Under the pieces are notes generated by a model. That model worked only from the letters and a program-made list of their open reading frames with translations, ran no database searches and was not told the origin of the DNA. A DNA stretch of 64,000 bases from JAPORK01 sp026710285 (GTDB lineage: Bacteria > Pseudomonadota > Gammaproteobacteria > Pseudomonadales > Endozoicomonadaceae). This document shows positions 8,990 to 18,678 of this stretch, in pieces (position 1 is the first letter of the stretch; each line of letters opens with the position of its first letter). The position numbers were made by a program, and so were the translations under genes. The stretch covers positions 4,030,001 to 4,094,000 of the forward strand of contig OZ241746.1 in NCBI GenBank assembly GCA_965201045.1. The letters are read 5' to 3'.

Positions 8990-10057
8990 TTAATTACCAG
9001 TGTATGCTATTTTTTTTATAATATAAGGATAAATACAGGGTTCAACTTCCAATAATACATTAAAAGTATCAAAAACCTGTTGCTGAATAAACTGAGCCAG
9101 TGCCAGCATCTCTTTACCCGTTGCTTTTCCATAATTAACCAGTACCAGTGCTTGATCCTGGAATACACCAGCGTCTCCTTTACGGTATCCTTTTAATCCG
9201 CAGGCATCAATTAACCATCCTGCCGCCAGTTTATAAAAATCATTGTTAACGGTATAAGCTATAGCGTTAGTGTATTTCTTGCGAATTTTATCAAGTGTCT
9301 GTCGGGTTACAAGTGGATTTTTAAAAAAACTACCCACATTGCCCAGTTGCTTTGGATCCGGTAATTTTTTTTTGCGAATGGTGCATACTGTATCGCTGAT
9401 CATCAGCGCTGTTAAAGTTTTATGCGGGTAGTGACTAACTGCTTTATGCAGATTATCGTAGCTAAGATTTGGAGAAAATGTTCTGCTCAGACGCAGGGTT
9501 ATCTGGGTAATAATAAAGGTATTGCGTAATTTGCGCTTAAATATTGAGTCGCGATAACCAAACTCACATTCGTCACCGGTTAACAGCATAAACTGTTTTT
9601 TTAACCGGCAGTATCCTCTTACACTGACCAGCGAATCTTTTATTTCAACGCCATAAGCACCGATGTTTTGTATCGGTGCTGCACCGGCTGTGCCAGGAAT
9701 AAGGGATAAATTTTCCAGACCATAATAGTTGTGTTGTAGTGTCCACCGGACCAACTCATGCCAGTTATGACCGGCACTCGCGGTGAGCAATACCTCATCA
9801 TCGTGTATCGTTATCTGCTTATCTTTACATAATATAGGCATAACCACAGCATCAGGATCGCTGTGCAACACGATGTTGCTGCCTGCACCGAGAGGCATTA
9901 GCGGCAGCCCTTTCTGATCAGCAAACTGGCAAATTGCCGGTAGCTCTACTTCTGAATAAAGCGGATAAAGATAGCGTGCTGTAGCATTGATACCCAGTGT
10001 ATTGAAGGGTTTCAGGTTGACGTATTCTTTACAGACGGAATGTTCCATATCAGCCAT
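8990..10057 (-). CDS. murB: UDP-N-acetylenolpyruvoylglucosamine reductase
   Basis: The 355-residue enzyme makes UDP-N-acetylmuramic acid, the second committed step of peptidoglycan synthesis, using FAD and NADPH. The flavin-binding blocks PLGAGSNIV and NLSLIPGTAGAAPIQNIGAYG are intact. So are YRDSIFK and the GNVGSFFKNP segment, whose Ser243 corresponds to the proton-donating serine of the Escherichia coli enzyme. The length fits the E. coli-type (type I) enzyme. It starts three bases after the kdsB stop, so the two are surely co-transcribed. It shows that this host-associated bacterium still makes peptidoglycan. Confidence 0.96.
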   Translation of the reverse strand: MADMEHSVCKEYVNLKPFNTLGINATARYLYPLYSEVELPAICQFADQKGLPLMPLGAGSNIVLHSDPDAVVMPILCKDKQITIHDDEVLLTASAGHNWHELVRWTLQHNYYGLENLSLIPGTAGAAPIQNIGAYGVEIKDSLVSVRGYCRLKKQFMLLTGDECEFGYRDSIFKRKLRNTFIITQITLRLSRTFSPNLSYDNLHKAVSHYPHKTLTALMISDTVCTIRKKKLPDPKQLGNVGSFFKNPLVTRQTLDKIRKKYTNAIAYTVNNDFYKLAAGWLIDACGLKGYRKGDAGVFQDQALVLVNYGKATGKEMLALAQFIQQQVFDTFNVLLEVEPCIYPYIIKKIAYTGN

Positions 10058-10060
10058 AAA

Positions 10061-10840
10061 TTATACGGTTAATTTCTTTGATTGAGTGAGTCTGCGCCGT
10101 GCCTGTTCTAAATCTTCTTTTGTATCAATGCCTGCTGGTGGAATTTGCTGTGCCTGTATAACCCGTATTTTGTGACCGTTCCATAAAAACCGCAATTGTT
10201 CCAGTTGTTCTGCCATTTCCAGCGGTGATTTTTCCCAGCGCACAAAAGCGTTTAGTTGTTCTGCACGATAGGCATAGATACCAATATGTCGTTTGTAGGG
10301 CGAGTGAGCCGGCAGTTGTTTTTCTGTTTGCGAGAAAGATTTTCTGTCCCACGGTAGAGGGGCTCGACTGAAATATAAAGCATTACCTGTTTTGTCTGTC
10401 ACCACTTTGACCACATCAGGAGAAAAAATTTCTTCTACTTGTGTGATGGGGGTGTATAGTGTTGTCATGGCAATTTCCCGTTTGGCGCTGGCAAGTTCGG
10501 CGGCGAGCTGATCAATATTAGCAGGCGGGATAAAAGGTTCATCACCCTGTACATTTACAATAATTTCTTCTTCAGCAAAGCAGAGATTTTCAACCACTTC
10601 CTGTAGGCGGTCAGTACCACTCAAATGGTGTGCATGGGTAAGGCAGACTTCTGCACCAAACTGATTGGCAATACTGGCGATGCGTTCATCGTCGGTTGCG
10701 ATAATGACACGCTTTGCACTGCTTTTAACCGCTTGATCATAAACTCTGCGGATAACCGGTTTTCCGTTCAGGTCTTTGAGCGGTTTGCCTGGTAAGCGTT
10801 CGGAGCTGTAGCGTGCCGGAATAATAACGTTAAAATTCAT
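10061..10840 (-). CDS. kdsB: 3-deoxy-manno-octulosonate (Kdo) cytidylyltransferase
   Basis: The 259-residue CMP-Kdo synthetase activates Kdo for the lipopolysaccharide inner core. The N-terminal nucleotide-binding segment IIPARYSSERLPGKPL is typical, followed by VIIATDDERI, NVQGDEPFI and RHIGIYAYR. Its ATG overlaps the stop of the ycaR-like gene in an ATGA tetranucleotide, indicating translational coupling. Order and direction (lpxK, ycaR-like, kdsB, murB) are those seen in many gammaproteobacteria. Length is normal. Confidence 0.97.
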   Translation of the reverse strand: MNFNVIIPARYSSERLPGKPLKDLNGKPVIRRVYDQAVKSSAKRVIIATDDERIASIANQFGAEVCLTHAHHLSGTDRLQEVVENLCFAEEEIIVNVQGDEPFIPPANIDQLAAELASAKREIAMTTLYTPITQVEEIFSPDVVKVVTDKTGNALYFSRAPLPWDRKSFSQTEKQLPAHSPYKRHIGIYAYRAEQLNAFVRWEKSPLEMAEQLEQLRFLWNGHKIRVIQAQQIPPAGIDTKEDLEQARRRLTQSKKLTV

Positions 10841-11034
10841 TTTTTTTCAGCAAGTCTCTCATCTGCTGTTAATGTTCTTGCTTCAGTTTCCAGCATTACC
10901 GGAATGTTTTCTTCTACAGGGAATGCAAGTCCGCAAGGTCGGCAAATTAATTCTTCACTGGCTGTATGTTCATATTGCAGGCTGCCGTTGCACAGCGGAC
11001 AAGCTAATATAGCCAGAAGTTTTTGATCTATCAT
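10837..11034 (-). CDS. Trm112/YcaR-like small zinc-ribbon protein
   Basis: A 65-residue protein starting MIDQKLLAILACPLC, with the two Cys pairs CPLC and CRPC that make the family's zinc ribbon, and the usual LAFPVEENIPVML segment. It sits between lpxK and kdsB as in Pseudomonas and enterobacteria and overlaps kdsB by four bases. The family is conserved in this operon, but its precise role in bacteria is not settled. Confidence 0.9.
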   Translation of the reverse strand: MIDQKLLAILACPLCNGSLQYEHTASEELICRPCGLAFPVEENIPVMLETEARTLTADERLAEKK

Positions 11035-11149
11035 GACTTCATCACTTGCTTTTATTACCTAAAAATTATTAAAAACAATTTATATACCATACTCTGTTTT
11101 TGCTTTGATTGGAATGTTGGGATGCCTAAATAATAGTAAGTGTGCCTAT

Positions 11150-12202
11150 TTACTGACCGCACCGGTTACAGCGCTGATTAAATAAAGTGTCAAAACTTTC
11201 CCAAAAATCTTGCTCTAACAAACCGTTAACAGGATAATACCACATATCCTTATGTGCAAACTTTTTGCATTTTACCGCATCTTTTTCTGTCATTATGATG
11301 GGACAATGGTGATCAAATAGCAAATCATTAGCATGATAGTGGTGATGATCAGGAAAAGGATGCGTGATAACCCGCAACCCTGCTTGTCGCAGTGTTGTAA
11401 AAAAAACGTCCGGATGACCTATGCCAGCAACGCCATGTATCTGTGGGTATTTGTCAGCAAAGGCTTGTAGTGTCAGGGACTCACCGGACAATATATTTTT
11501 CACACATTCTCCATGAAGTTGCATGGTGTAATGGGGTATTGCAAAATCCTGCTGCCATTCTCCTTTGCTAATGACAAAATCCACTGTCTGCAAACGTTCT
11601 GCCGGTTCCCGCAGAGGACCTGCAGGTATACAATAGTGGTTGCCCAGCCCACGCTTTCCATCAATAATGACCATTTCTATATCCCGGGCTAACCGGTAAT
11701 GTTGTAATCCATCATCACTAATAATAACGTTACAGCCTGATTGTTCAGCTAACATTTTTGCACCCCGTGGACGGTCTGGATCGATAACCACAGGACAACC
11801 GGTACGTTGTGCCAGCAGAACCGGTTCATCTCCAAAGATCGATGGGTCAGAATCGGGGAATACCTGAGCAGGAAATACTTTGTTTGTGCTGCCATATCCA
11901 CGGCTGAGAATACCAGGTTTTAATCCCCGGTTGCTTAAATGGTTGAACAGAGCGTGGACCAGTGGTGTTTTTCCTGACCCACCGATGGTAATATTGCCTG
12001 CAATAATAACCGGTATGCTGATATTAATGGATACTTTTTTACCTGGATGGCAAGCATAAAAACGCAGTTTTGCAACTATTTTCATTAGCAAAGAGAGCGG
12101 GGCCAGTGGCAGCAACCATACAGATATTGTCTTCTTGTACCATAAATTTAACAATCGTTGTTCCCAGGATACTCTGTCAGTGGTTTTTCGGTTAAAAAAC
12201 AT
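11150..12202 (-). CDS. lpxK: Tetraacyldisaccharide 4'-kinase
   Basis: The 350-residue inner-membrane-associated kinase phosphorylates the lipid A precursor to lipid IVA. A membrane-anchoring N-terminal segment (WLLPLAPLSLLMKIV) precedes the P-loop GGSGKT at residues 74-79. ILSRGYG, the SDDGLQHY block and a C-terminal MTEKDAVKC motif are all as in the family. GAGGA lies a few bases before the ATG. The msbA transporter gene often found upstream is absent here. With kdsB it implies that a lipid A/Kdo-type outer membrane is retained. Confidence 0.96.
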   Translation of the reverse strand: MFFNRKTTDRVSWEQRLLNLWYKKTISVWLLPLAPLSLLMKIVAKLRFYACHPGKKVSINISIPVIIAGNITIGGSGKTPLVHALFNHLSNRGLKPGILSRGYGSTNKVFPAQVFPDSDPSIFGDEPVLLAQRTGCPVVIDPDRPRGAKMLAEQSGCNVIISDDGLQHYRLARDIEMVIIDGKRGLGNHYCIPAGPLREPAERLQTVDFVISKGEWQQDFAIPHYTMQLHGECVKNILSGESLTLQAFADKYPQIHGVAGIGHPDVFFTTLRQAGLRVITHPFPDHHHYHANDLLFDHHCPIIMTEKDAVKCKKFAHKDMWYYPVNGLLEQDFWESFDTLFNQRCNRCGQ

Positions 12203-12634
12203 TTTGTCCTCATGAGTTTGCTAAATTTAAATTATTAATTACACTTAACAATCAGACGTATCCTTATTAACATAGTTAAGTGCACAAAAAAATGGTGTAT
12301 ATACACTGAAAATTATTTAATTTTGGCAGTTGCATATTTTACCTGAGCTGATCATCTAATACTAAATTTTTTGGGTTCAGCAATGTTTTATGTCGTGTTG
12401 ACTGGCAATAAAATGGGAAACAATTTTTTTTTGTGATTTTTTATGCGTCAAAACTATCTTTTTTGGTTTTCTGGTGGTCTAATAGCCGTAAACCTCATTA
12501 TCTGTTGAGTTGTGCTAAATGATCACATTGTGAGTTCTTTTTAATTTTAAAAGGGTAAACATGACTTTATTAAGAACAATGAGTAGTACGATTAATTTAA
12601 TTAACATAAATATTTAATTTAAGGTAATTGTAAA
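12203..12634. other. Intergenic region upstream of the porin
   Basis: An AT-rich 432-base gap between the divergent lpxK and porin genes, which must hold promoters for both. Several TATAAT-like hexamers occur by chance in such sequence, and I cannot single one out. No open frame, RNA gene or strong hairpin is visible. The porin's immediate leader is very AT-rich with a weak AAGG ribosome site. Confidence 0.5.
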
Positions 12635-14035
12635 ATGAAATTTTATAAACTCAGTATTTTGGCGGGTTGTATTTCTTTAATAATGAGTAGCCCTTCCTGG
12701 TCTGATAATAATCAACATAGTGCAGACAATGGCGCTAACTATGACAATCCATTAAATGCACTATTCCAGGATTCCCATGCAGATATTGATTTGCGTACCC
12801 TCTCTTTTAATAAAAACGCACCTAAAAAAAACGGTAAAAAACAGTCATGGGATGCCAGTGCTCTGGGCGCTATATTTAATTTTAACTCTGGATATGCATG
12901 GAATCATGTAGGGTTTGACTGGTCAATTTTTAATACGTTTGGTTTGGATCATGGTGGTAGTAAATCAGTGCTGAATGATCAAAAATTGTTTTTACCTATG
13001 AAAAACGACAAAAGGTATCGGAGAAATCTCTTTGTTCCCGCAGGTGTTGCAGCGATTAAATTTAAAGCCGGTAATGATGATGTCAATGTAAAAGCAAAGG
13101 CTGGTTTTATTGATTTTAACGATGAGCTTCTTGCTGGTTCATCACCTCGTGCTATTCCTTCTACTTATCGGGGGATACATGCTGATGCTAATATGTATGG
13201 TGCCAAACTCTACGCCGCCGTGGTTAACGGATTGCGCATACGTTCTTCACGTGATCTGAGAGTATTAAAATCCAATAACGATAAAAGAATTTCTTATATT
13301 GCCACAGCAGGGGGTGATTACACATTTGGTAATGGTATCGGACTGGGTCTGGCCTACGGGAATGGTCGCAATTATATGAATCAGTATGCAGCACAGGTTA
13401 CTTATGATGTTGAAGGCATAGGTGACGGTGTGTTAAAGCTAAAAGGTAAAGGCATGCTGGCACATAAAGGTGGTAGTTTGTGGAATGGTAAAGATACAAC
13501 AAAAGAACTTGATGGATTTAAAAAACGTGCAACTACCAACAGTTTATCAGCTAATTATGTGCTGAATTTGTGGAATTTTGGTGTAGCTTATACAAAAATT
13601 CATGCTAAAGGTGGTAGCGGGAAATACCAGTATAAAATGGCGCCGAAGAATGGATCTACGGATACGAAAGGATACGGTTGCTATAACGTAAATACAGCAA
13701 GTGGTAGTAGTGACTACAACCTTGATGGCGAAAGATCTTATCAGGCTTCAGTTGGTTATAACTTTGATACAGTTCCCGGATTAAGTGCAAAAGTCACCTA
13801 TACGCAGGGTTCAGGTATTCGTTATAAGCAAAATCCAATGATTACTGTAAAAAATGAACACGAAATGGATTATTCAGTTGCCTATGCTTTTCAGCAACCA
13901 GCATTAAAAGGGTTACAGGTGAGAGCCTCACTTTATGATCTGCATCAAAAAAATGTAGACGGCAGAGCTGATCGTACACATACAAATACACATGATTTCC
14001 GTGTTTTTGCAGATTATAAAATCGCTGTATTCTAA
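12635..14035 (+). CDS. OprD-family outer-membrane porin
   Basis: The 466-residue product has a signal peptide (hydrophobic run, then SSPSWS), followed by alternating aromatic and polar residues typical of beta strands. Features such as DLRTLSFNK, LNDQKLFLP, TYRGIHADANMYGAKLYAAVVNGL and a terminal DFRVFADYKIAVF ending in Phe fit OprD/chitoporin-like monomeric porins for small nutrients. The substrate cannot be told. It stands alone, preceded by a long leader and followed by a strong terminator, suggesting a highly expressed single-gene unit. Confidence 0.8.
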   Translation: MKFYKLSILAGCISLIMSSPSWSDNNQHSADNGANYDNPLNALFQDSHADIDLRTLSFNKNAPKKNGKKQSWDASALGAIFNFNSGYAWNHVGFDWSIFNTFGLDHGGSKSVLNDQKLFLPMKNDKRYRRNLFVPAGVAAIKFKAGNDDVNVKAKAGFIDFNDELLAGSSPRAIPSTYRGIHADANMYGAKLYAAVVNGLRIRSSRDLRVLKSNNDKRISYIATAGGDYTFGNGIGLGLAYGNGRNYMNQYAAQVTYDVEGIGDGVLKLKGKGMLAHKGGSLWNGKDTTKELDGFKKRATTNSLSANYVLNLWNFGVAYTKIHAKGGSGKYQYKMAPKNGSTDTKGYGCYNVNTASGSSDYNLDGERSYQASVGYNFDTVPGLSAKVTYTQGSGIRYKQNPMITVKNEHEMDYSVAYAFQQPALKGLQVRASLYDLHQKNVDGRADRTHTNTHDFRVFADYKIAVF

Positions 14036-14057
14036 GACGGAATTTCATAATGTTAAG

Positions 14058-14082
14058 AAGGCAGCTCCGGCTGCCTTTTTTT
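14058..14082 (+). terminator. Rho-independent terminator after the porin
   Basis: A perfect eight-base stem AAGGCAGC/GCTGCCTT with loop TCCG is followed by an uninterrupted T run. It sits 22 bases after the porin stop and is the clearest intrinsic terminator in the window. Confidence 0.92.
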
Positions 14083-14237
14083 ATGCTGCGGTATGGGTTA
14101 TTTTTTAATCAATGTAAAATATTTTTAAGCGTGTTATATTAACAGGCATTCGCAGGCGAAATTTTTTTGAGTGTAGATCAATTAAAGCGCTATTTTTATG
14201 CAATCGTTAAATAATTTTTACGGACAAGTGGTACTCA

Positions 14238-15764
14238 ATGGCAGCAGATAAACCAACACAAACGCAGACAGATAGTTGTTCTGAATCTGCAGACAATAAA
14301 ATACAACAGGAAAACAAACTCATCGCACAACGCAGAGAAAAGTTGACTGCTATTCGGGATAAACGCATTGCTTATCCTAATGATTTCAAACGAGATGCGT
14401 TTGCAGAAGAATTACAGGATGAATTCAAAAGCAGTTCAAAAGAAATGCTGGCGGAACTGAATAAACCCGTGGCGGTTGCGGGCAGAATTATGCTCAATCG
14501 GGGAGCCTTTCTTGAAATACAGGATATGAGCGGACGAATACAGGTTTATGTCAACCGCAAAGCGCTGGATAAAGAAGTGCTGGCAGAGATAAAAACCTGG
14601 GATTTAGGAGATATTATCGGAGCAACTGGAACGTTGCAACGTTCAGGAAAAGGCGATCTTTACGTGGATATGTCCTCTGTCAGACTGCTGAGTAAATGTC
14701 TGCGACCTTTGCCAGAAAAACATAAGGGGCTAAGCAGCACTGAACAACGTTACCGTCAACGTTATCTTGATCTTATTATGAGTGCAGAAACGCGACAAGT
14801 TTTTGCAACCAGAGCAAAAGTGATCAGTTTTATCCGACGTTTCCTTGAAGACAGGCAGTTTATGGAAGTGGAAACGCCTATGCTACAAACTATTCCCGGC
14901 GGGACCAATGCTTTGCCTTTTAAAACTCATCATAACGCACTGGACATGGATATGTTTCTGCGTATTGCGCCGGAACTGTATTTGAAACGATTGACTATCG
15001 GCGGTCTTGAGCGTGTCTATGAAATCAACCGTAATTTTCGCAACGAAGGGCTTTCATCACGGCATAACCCTGAATTTACCATGTTAGAGTTTTACTGGGC
15101 TTATGCAACTTATGAAGATCAGATGAATCTTACCGAAAAAATGCTCCGCGAGCTGGCATTGGAGGTACTGGGAACCACCGATGTGCCTTACGGGGATGCT
15201 GTGCTGAATTTTGGTAAACCTTTTGACCGCTTAACCATTGTTGATGCCATTGTAAAATATACAAATTTTGATAAAAAAGATGTGGATACGTATGCAAAAG
15301 CCGCACAAATAGGTAAAGAGCTTGATATTGAGATAAATCCTGGCTGGGGATTAGGTAAATTGCAGGTAGAAATATTTGAAAAAACGGCTGAGCATTTATT
15401 AATTCAGCCAACATTTATTATTGATCATCCTACAGAAACATCTCCGCTTGCCCGTTCCAGCGATCATCATCAAGAAATTACTGAGCGCTGGGAACTGTTT
15501 ATTGCAAGCCGTGAAATAGCTAATGCTTACTCTGAGTTAAATGATCCTGAGGAACAAAGCAGACGTTTTCAGCAGCAGGCTGAAGCAAAAGCAGGCGGCG
15601 ATGATGAGGCGATGTATTTTGATGCTGATTATATTCGTGCCATGGAGTATGGTCTGCCACCAACTGCGGGTAATGGTATTGGGATTGACAGACTGGTGAT
15701 GTTGATGACAAATTCACCTTCTATCCGTGATGTTCTGTTATTTCCCCATATGCGACCGGAGTAG
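14238..15764 (+). CDS. lysS: Class II lysyl-tRNA synthetase
   Basis: The 508-residue enzyme charges tRNA-Lys. An N-terminal OB-fold (VAGRIMLNRGAFLEIQDMSG) precedes the catalytic domain, with FRNEGLSSRHNPEFTMLE as motif 2 and GIGIDRLVML as motif 3. The HPTETSPLAR segment is typical. The first 35 or so residues are polar and variable. The ribosome site before the ATG is weak. The prfB gene usually found upstream of lysS in gammaproteobacteria is missing here, a sign of rearranged gene order. Confidence 0.97.
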   Translation: MAADKPTQTQTDSCSESADNKIQQENKLIAQRREKLTAIRDKRIAYPNDFKRDAFAEELQDEFKSSSKEMLAELNKPVAVAGRIMLNRGAFLEIQDMSGRIQVYVNRKALDKEVLAEIKTWDLGDIIGATGTLQRSGKGDLYVDMSSVRLLSKCLRPLPEKHKGLSSTEQRYRQRYLDLIMSAETRQVFATRAKVISFIRRFLEDRQFMEVETPMLQTIPGGTNALPFKTHHNALDMDMFLRIAPELYLKRLTIGGLERVYEINRNFRNEGLSSRHNPEFTMLEFYWAYATYEDQMNLTEKMLRELALEVLGTTDVPYGDAVLNFGKPFDRLTIVDAIVKYTNFDKKDVDTYAKAAQIGKELDIEINPGWGLGKLQVEIFEKTAEHLLIQPTFIIDHPTETSPLARSSDHHQEITERWELFIASREIANAYSELNDPEEQSRRFQQQAEAKAGGDDEAMYFDADYIRAMEYGLPPTAGNGIGIDRLVMLMTNSPSIRDVLLFPHMRPE

Positions 15765-15961
15765 GTTGTAATATTGATACAAAAAAGTCATAAAAAATTA
15801 AACTGGCTGGATATTGTTCCAGCCATTATCTGATGGATTTGGATAAATTTTTCTCTGGACATCTAATATAAACTTGTATTAACTATATTTTTATTTTTCA
15901 TAATCTGCAGTAAGTTTTACAGCGATTCTGTTTTTTTATATTTCATCAAATAATCAGATAT

Positions 15962-16807
15962 ATGGATAAAAAAGGATCTTCAGATCAGTTACGTTATGTG
16001 GCGGGTGTTAGTTATAAAGGGACTGGCTATTATGGTTGGCAACGGCTAAAAAATAGCCACCGGACTATTCAGCAAATGGTGGAAGAAGCGCTTAGCCGAA
16101 TTGCCAGTCACAAAGTATCGGTAGTGTGTGCAGGAAGAACTGATGCGGGTGTCCATGCCAGTCGGCAGATTATCCATTTTGACTCTGATGCAAAGCGTTC
16201 TGAGCTGAACTGGCTCTTTGGCGCTAATCATTATTTACCGAATGATATCACTATTAACTGGGTTAAACCGATAACCAGCTGTTTTGATGCAAGATTTTCA
16301 GCTATCTCAAGAAATTATATTTATATAATATACAATCATCTTGTTCGGTCTGCTTTATTTGCAAGTGAAACCACTTGGTGTCATAAACCCCTTAATACCA
16401 ATAACATGCAAATTGCGGCTGATTATTTAATCGGGAAACATAATTTTAACGCTTATCGTACAGTTAAATGTCAGGCAAAGCATGCTATCCGAAAAATCAT
16501 CAATTTTCGGGTGCAGCGAATAAATCGTTTTGTTATTCTTGATATACAGGCTAATGCTTTTTTGCATCACATGGTACGAAATATTGCCGGTGTGTTGATC
16601 AAAATAGGTGCGGGGGAAAAAAAACCGGAATGGGCACAGGAAGTGTTATTGTCGGAAGATCGCAGGTGTGCAGGTATCACTGCTCCTCCGGGGGGGCTTT
16701 ATTTGGCAGATGTTATTTATCCTGAAGAAATTAATCTGCCTGAAGAACCAAAAGCACCATTATTTATTAGTGAATATGCTAATAATACTCCGGACAGTTT
16801 TTCATGA
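15962..16807 (+). CDS. truA: tRNA pseudouridine(38-40) synthase
   Basis: The 281-residue protein modifies the anticodon arm of tRNAs. The catalytic aspartate is Asp61 in AGRTDAGVHA. The substrate-binding blocks (FDARFSAISRNYIY, HNFNAYRTVKCQAK and FLHHMVRNIAGVL) are intact. No good ribosome site precedes the ATG, which stands after an AT-rich 197-base gap. It is normally linked to fimV/trpF in relatives but is alone here. Confidence 0.95.
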   Translation: MDKKGSSDQLRYVAGVSYKGTGYYGWQRLKNSHRTIQQMVEEALSRIASHKVSVVCAGRTDAGVHASRQIIHFDSDAKRSELNWLFGANHYLPNDITINWVKPITSCFDARFSAISRNYIYIIYNHLVRSALFASETTWCHKPLNTNNMQIAADYLIGKHNFNAYRTVKCQAKHAIRKIINFRVQRINRFVILDIQANAFLHHMVRNIAGVLIKIGAGEKKPEWAQEVLLSEDRRCAGITAPPGGLYLADVIYPEEINLPEEPKAPLFISEYANNTPDSFS

Positions 16808-17191
16808 GCTGTATCGTCTTAAAGCATAAATTGCAGCGTTTAATTTTATTTATCCATCAACAGTGTTATTTCTGATCATTTTGCTTTCTGCAAAAGATTA
16901 TGAAGCAGCCATTATGATTGTGTCATATTAGCTATAAATCAAATTTATAATTTACTTTTGGGGTTTTTATATTTATCAGAATAAATTTTGTTTCTTGAAA
17001 TATTATGCGTATATATTTAAAATATCCTAATGACTTTATAGTAAAAATAATTGCTATGTCTTTTAATTTCTATTTTGTTGGTTGCAAAAAATTAAAATAA
17101 TATAAGTCGTCCCAAAAATAATACATGCTAATAAGGTAAGTATTATTATATAATTTTATATAAAATTATTAAAGCCTTTCAGGAGAAAATA
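16808..17191. other. Intergenic region before the universal stress gene
   Basis: An AT-rich gap of 384 bases. It ends with an AGGAG ribosome site just before the universal-stress-protein start. I see no open frame with a ribosome site and no RNA gene. Confidence 0.5.
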
Positions 17192-17629
17192 ATGGGTATC
17201 TATAAACATATTCTTGTCGCTATTGATTTATCTGATGAAGCAACAGTTGTACTTGAAAAAGCGAAAGAAATAGCAAGCTTTAATAATGCAAAACTGACAA
17301 TTGTGCATGTCATTGAACCACTTAATATTGCCTATGGGAGTGATATTCCACTCAATGCAACCAGCTTTGAAAAAGAAATTACTGAGCATGCTGTGCAGAG
17401 ACTTTCATTTTTATCTGAAAAAATGCAAGTCTCTGATGAAGAAAAGCATGTTATTTATGGAAAACCCGAGAAGGAAGTGCATAGAATTGCTAAGAATAAT
17501 GAAATTGATCTCATTGTTGTCGGTAGTCATGGGCGTCATGGTCTAGCTTTAATTCTTGGCTCAACTTCAACATCAATTCTACATGGTGCTTGTTGTGATG
17601 TCCTTGCTGTGCGTGTAGGCAAAAAATAA
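17192..17629 (+). CDS. UspA-family universal stress protein
   Basis: A 145-residue single Usp domain: N-terminal YKHILVAIDLSDEA, then KLTIVHVIEP, and the nucleotide-binding loop G-x2-G-x9-G-S-T in VVGSHGRHGLALILGSTST, followed by CDVLAVRV. The glycine loop marks it as the ATP-binding type. AGGAG precedes the ATG at good spacing. Its specific stress role cannot be read from sequence. Confidence 0.93.
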   Translation: MGIYKHILVAIDLSDEATVVLEKAKEIASFNNAKLTIVHVIEPLNIAYGSDIPLNATSFEKEITEHAVQRLSFLSEKMQVSDEEKHVIYGKPEKEVHRIAKNNEIDLIVVGSHGRHGLALILGSTSTSILHGACCDVLAVRVGKK

Positions 17630-18081
17630 CACAACGAGATGTGTGTCCGGGGTATTCATACAATCTCAAAGGACTGGATTTTTTTTGTATAAGTCTTGAG
17701 TAACAGTGCCTATAAAAAAGTGAATCCAGTATTTTCGGGTGATGACCAGAGTGGTTAACAATATCAGCGAGTAAATATTGAAATCAGTGATTATTTTGAA
17801 AATAAATGGTTAGTTCTGATATTTTTTAAGAAGAAAGTCCCAAAGGTTATACAATCTGTAACTTGATAAATATTTATTTTTCTTTAAAATATGAGTATTT
17901 TGAATTGTTTAAAGCTATTCTGTTTAAACTATTTAATGTTAATGCTAAAAAAATAATGCACATGTTAGTGCTGTTATTCTGTTTGTTGATAAGTTTTAAA
18001 TCTACCAGAATATATTGAATAACAAAGTTTATCCAAAAAAACAGCGGCTGACAACCTTACATCAGACAGAGGAAATTTTTT

Positions 18082-18174
18082 ATGGATCTCTCCTTAGCCA
18101 CTAATCTTGTTTTCTGGGTACCCATGATTAGTATTATTGTTATATCTTTTGTTGAGTTTTGCTGGCATAAATGA
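18082..18174 (+). CDS. Possible 30-residue single-span membrane protein
   Basis: ATG is preceded by CAGAGGAAA, a good ribosome site about seven bases away. The frame reads MDLSLATNLVFWVPMI followed by SIIVISFVEFCWHK and a stop: one hydrophobic span with a charged end. Small membrane subunits of transporters or oxidases look like this, but I recognise no family. It ends five bases before the left end of the MITE-like element. Chance is a real alternative in an AT-rich gap. Confidence 0.35.
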   Translation: MDLSLATNLVFWVPMISIIVISFVEFCWHK

Positions 18175-18179
18175 GGAGT

Positions 18180-18379
18180 GTGCACAAAACAATTTAGGCA
18201 AGTTCATGGGCAGTATGTAATTTTATGGCAGTTCGCCTTCGACTCCGCTCAGCCACTGCAAAAACCTGCAACCAACGCAAACCCGTTGGTTGAGCGGAAT
18301 CGAAGCCAGCGAAATCGGAGTCAGAAGCACTGCTGTCATTTTATGGAGAGATAAGGGTTGTACAAACTATTTTGTGTAC
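18180..18379. mobile_element. MITE-like element, short copy
   Basis: About 200 bases bounded by imperfect inverted ends (GTGCACAAAACAATTT on the left, the complement of AAATAGTTTGTACAA and GTGTAC on the right). There is an inner inverted segment CTTCGACTCCGCTCAG / TTGAGCGGAATCGAAG. It has no coding capacity. A second, longer copy with matching ends and inner segments lies at 51011-51409. It is non-autonomous, and no transposase that could move it is visible in the window. Confidence 0.72.
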
Positions 18380-18420
18380 GTTCCTGTAAGTCCTGAAGGT
18401 AGCGACAATTAAAGCTATGT

Positions 18421-18678
18421 TTATGATTGAAGATAGGTTTGATGTTCATCTGGTTTACTGGAAGATGAGTCCGAAGAATGCTTCTTCTTTCCCGTTTTCC
18501 CTAAGAATTTGGAAAAAAGTGGGATAAAAAAATGCTCCTTTTTTCTCTTTTCTCCTGAGTGGTCGACAGGTGAGGTACAGGATTCCTTGCTTTTTTTCAA
18601 ATCCCCTAAGATAGATGGGTTAAAATGATCAGGATTTTTTTCTAAATTCCTCTGATTATTCGGGAAAAAGTGAAGCAA
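18421..18678 (-). pseudogene. Uncertain Lys/Ser-rich frame, possibly a remnant
   Basis: An 85-codon frame opening with TTG and without a ribosome site. Its translation is basic and serine-rich (SGEKRKKEH, KTGKKKHSSDSSSSKPDEHQ), more protein-like than random AT-rich sequence. I recognise no family and no neighbour partner. It could be the eroded end of an effector-like gene or chance. Confidence 0.22.

Noticed and set aside
18235..18330. tRNA or other structured RNA suggested by the GC-richer inverted segments
   Set aside because: No cloverleaf or T-arm consensus; the segments are the inner inverted repeats of the MITE-like element.
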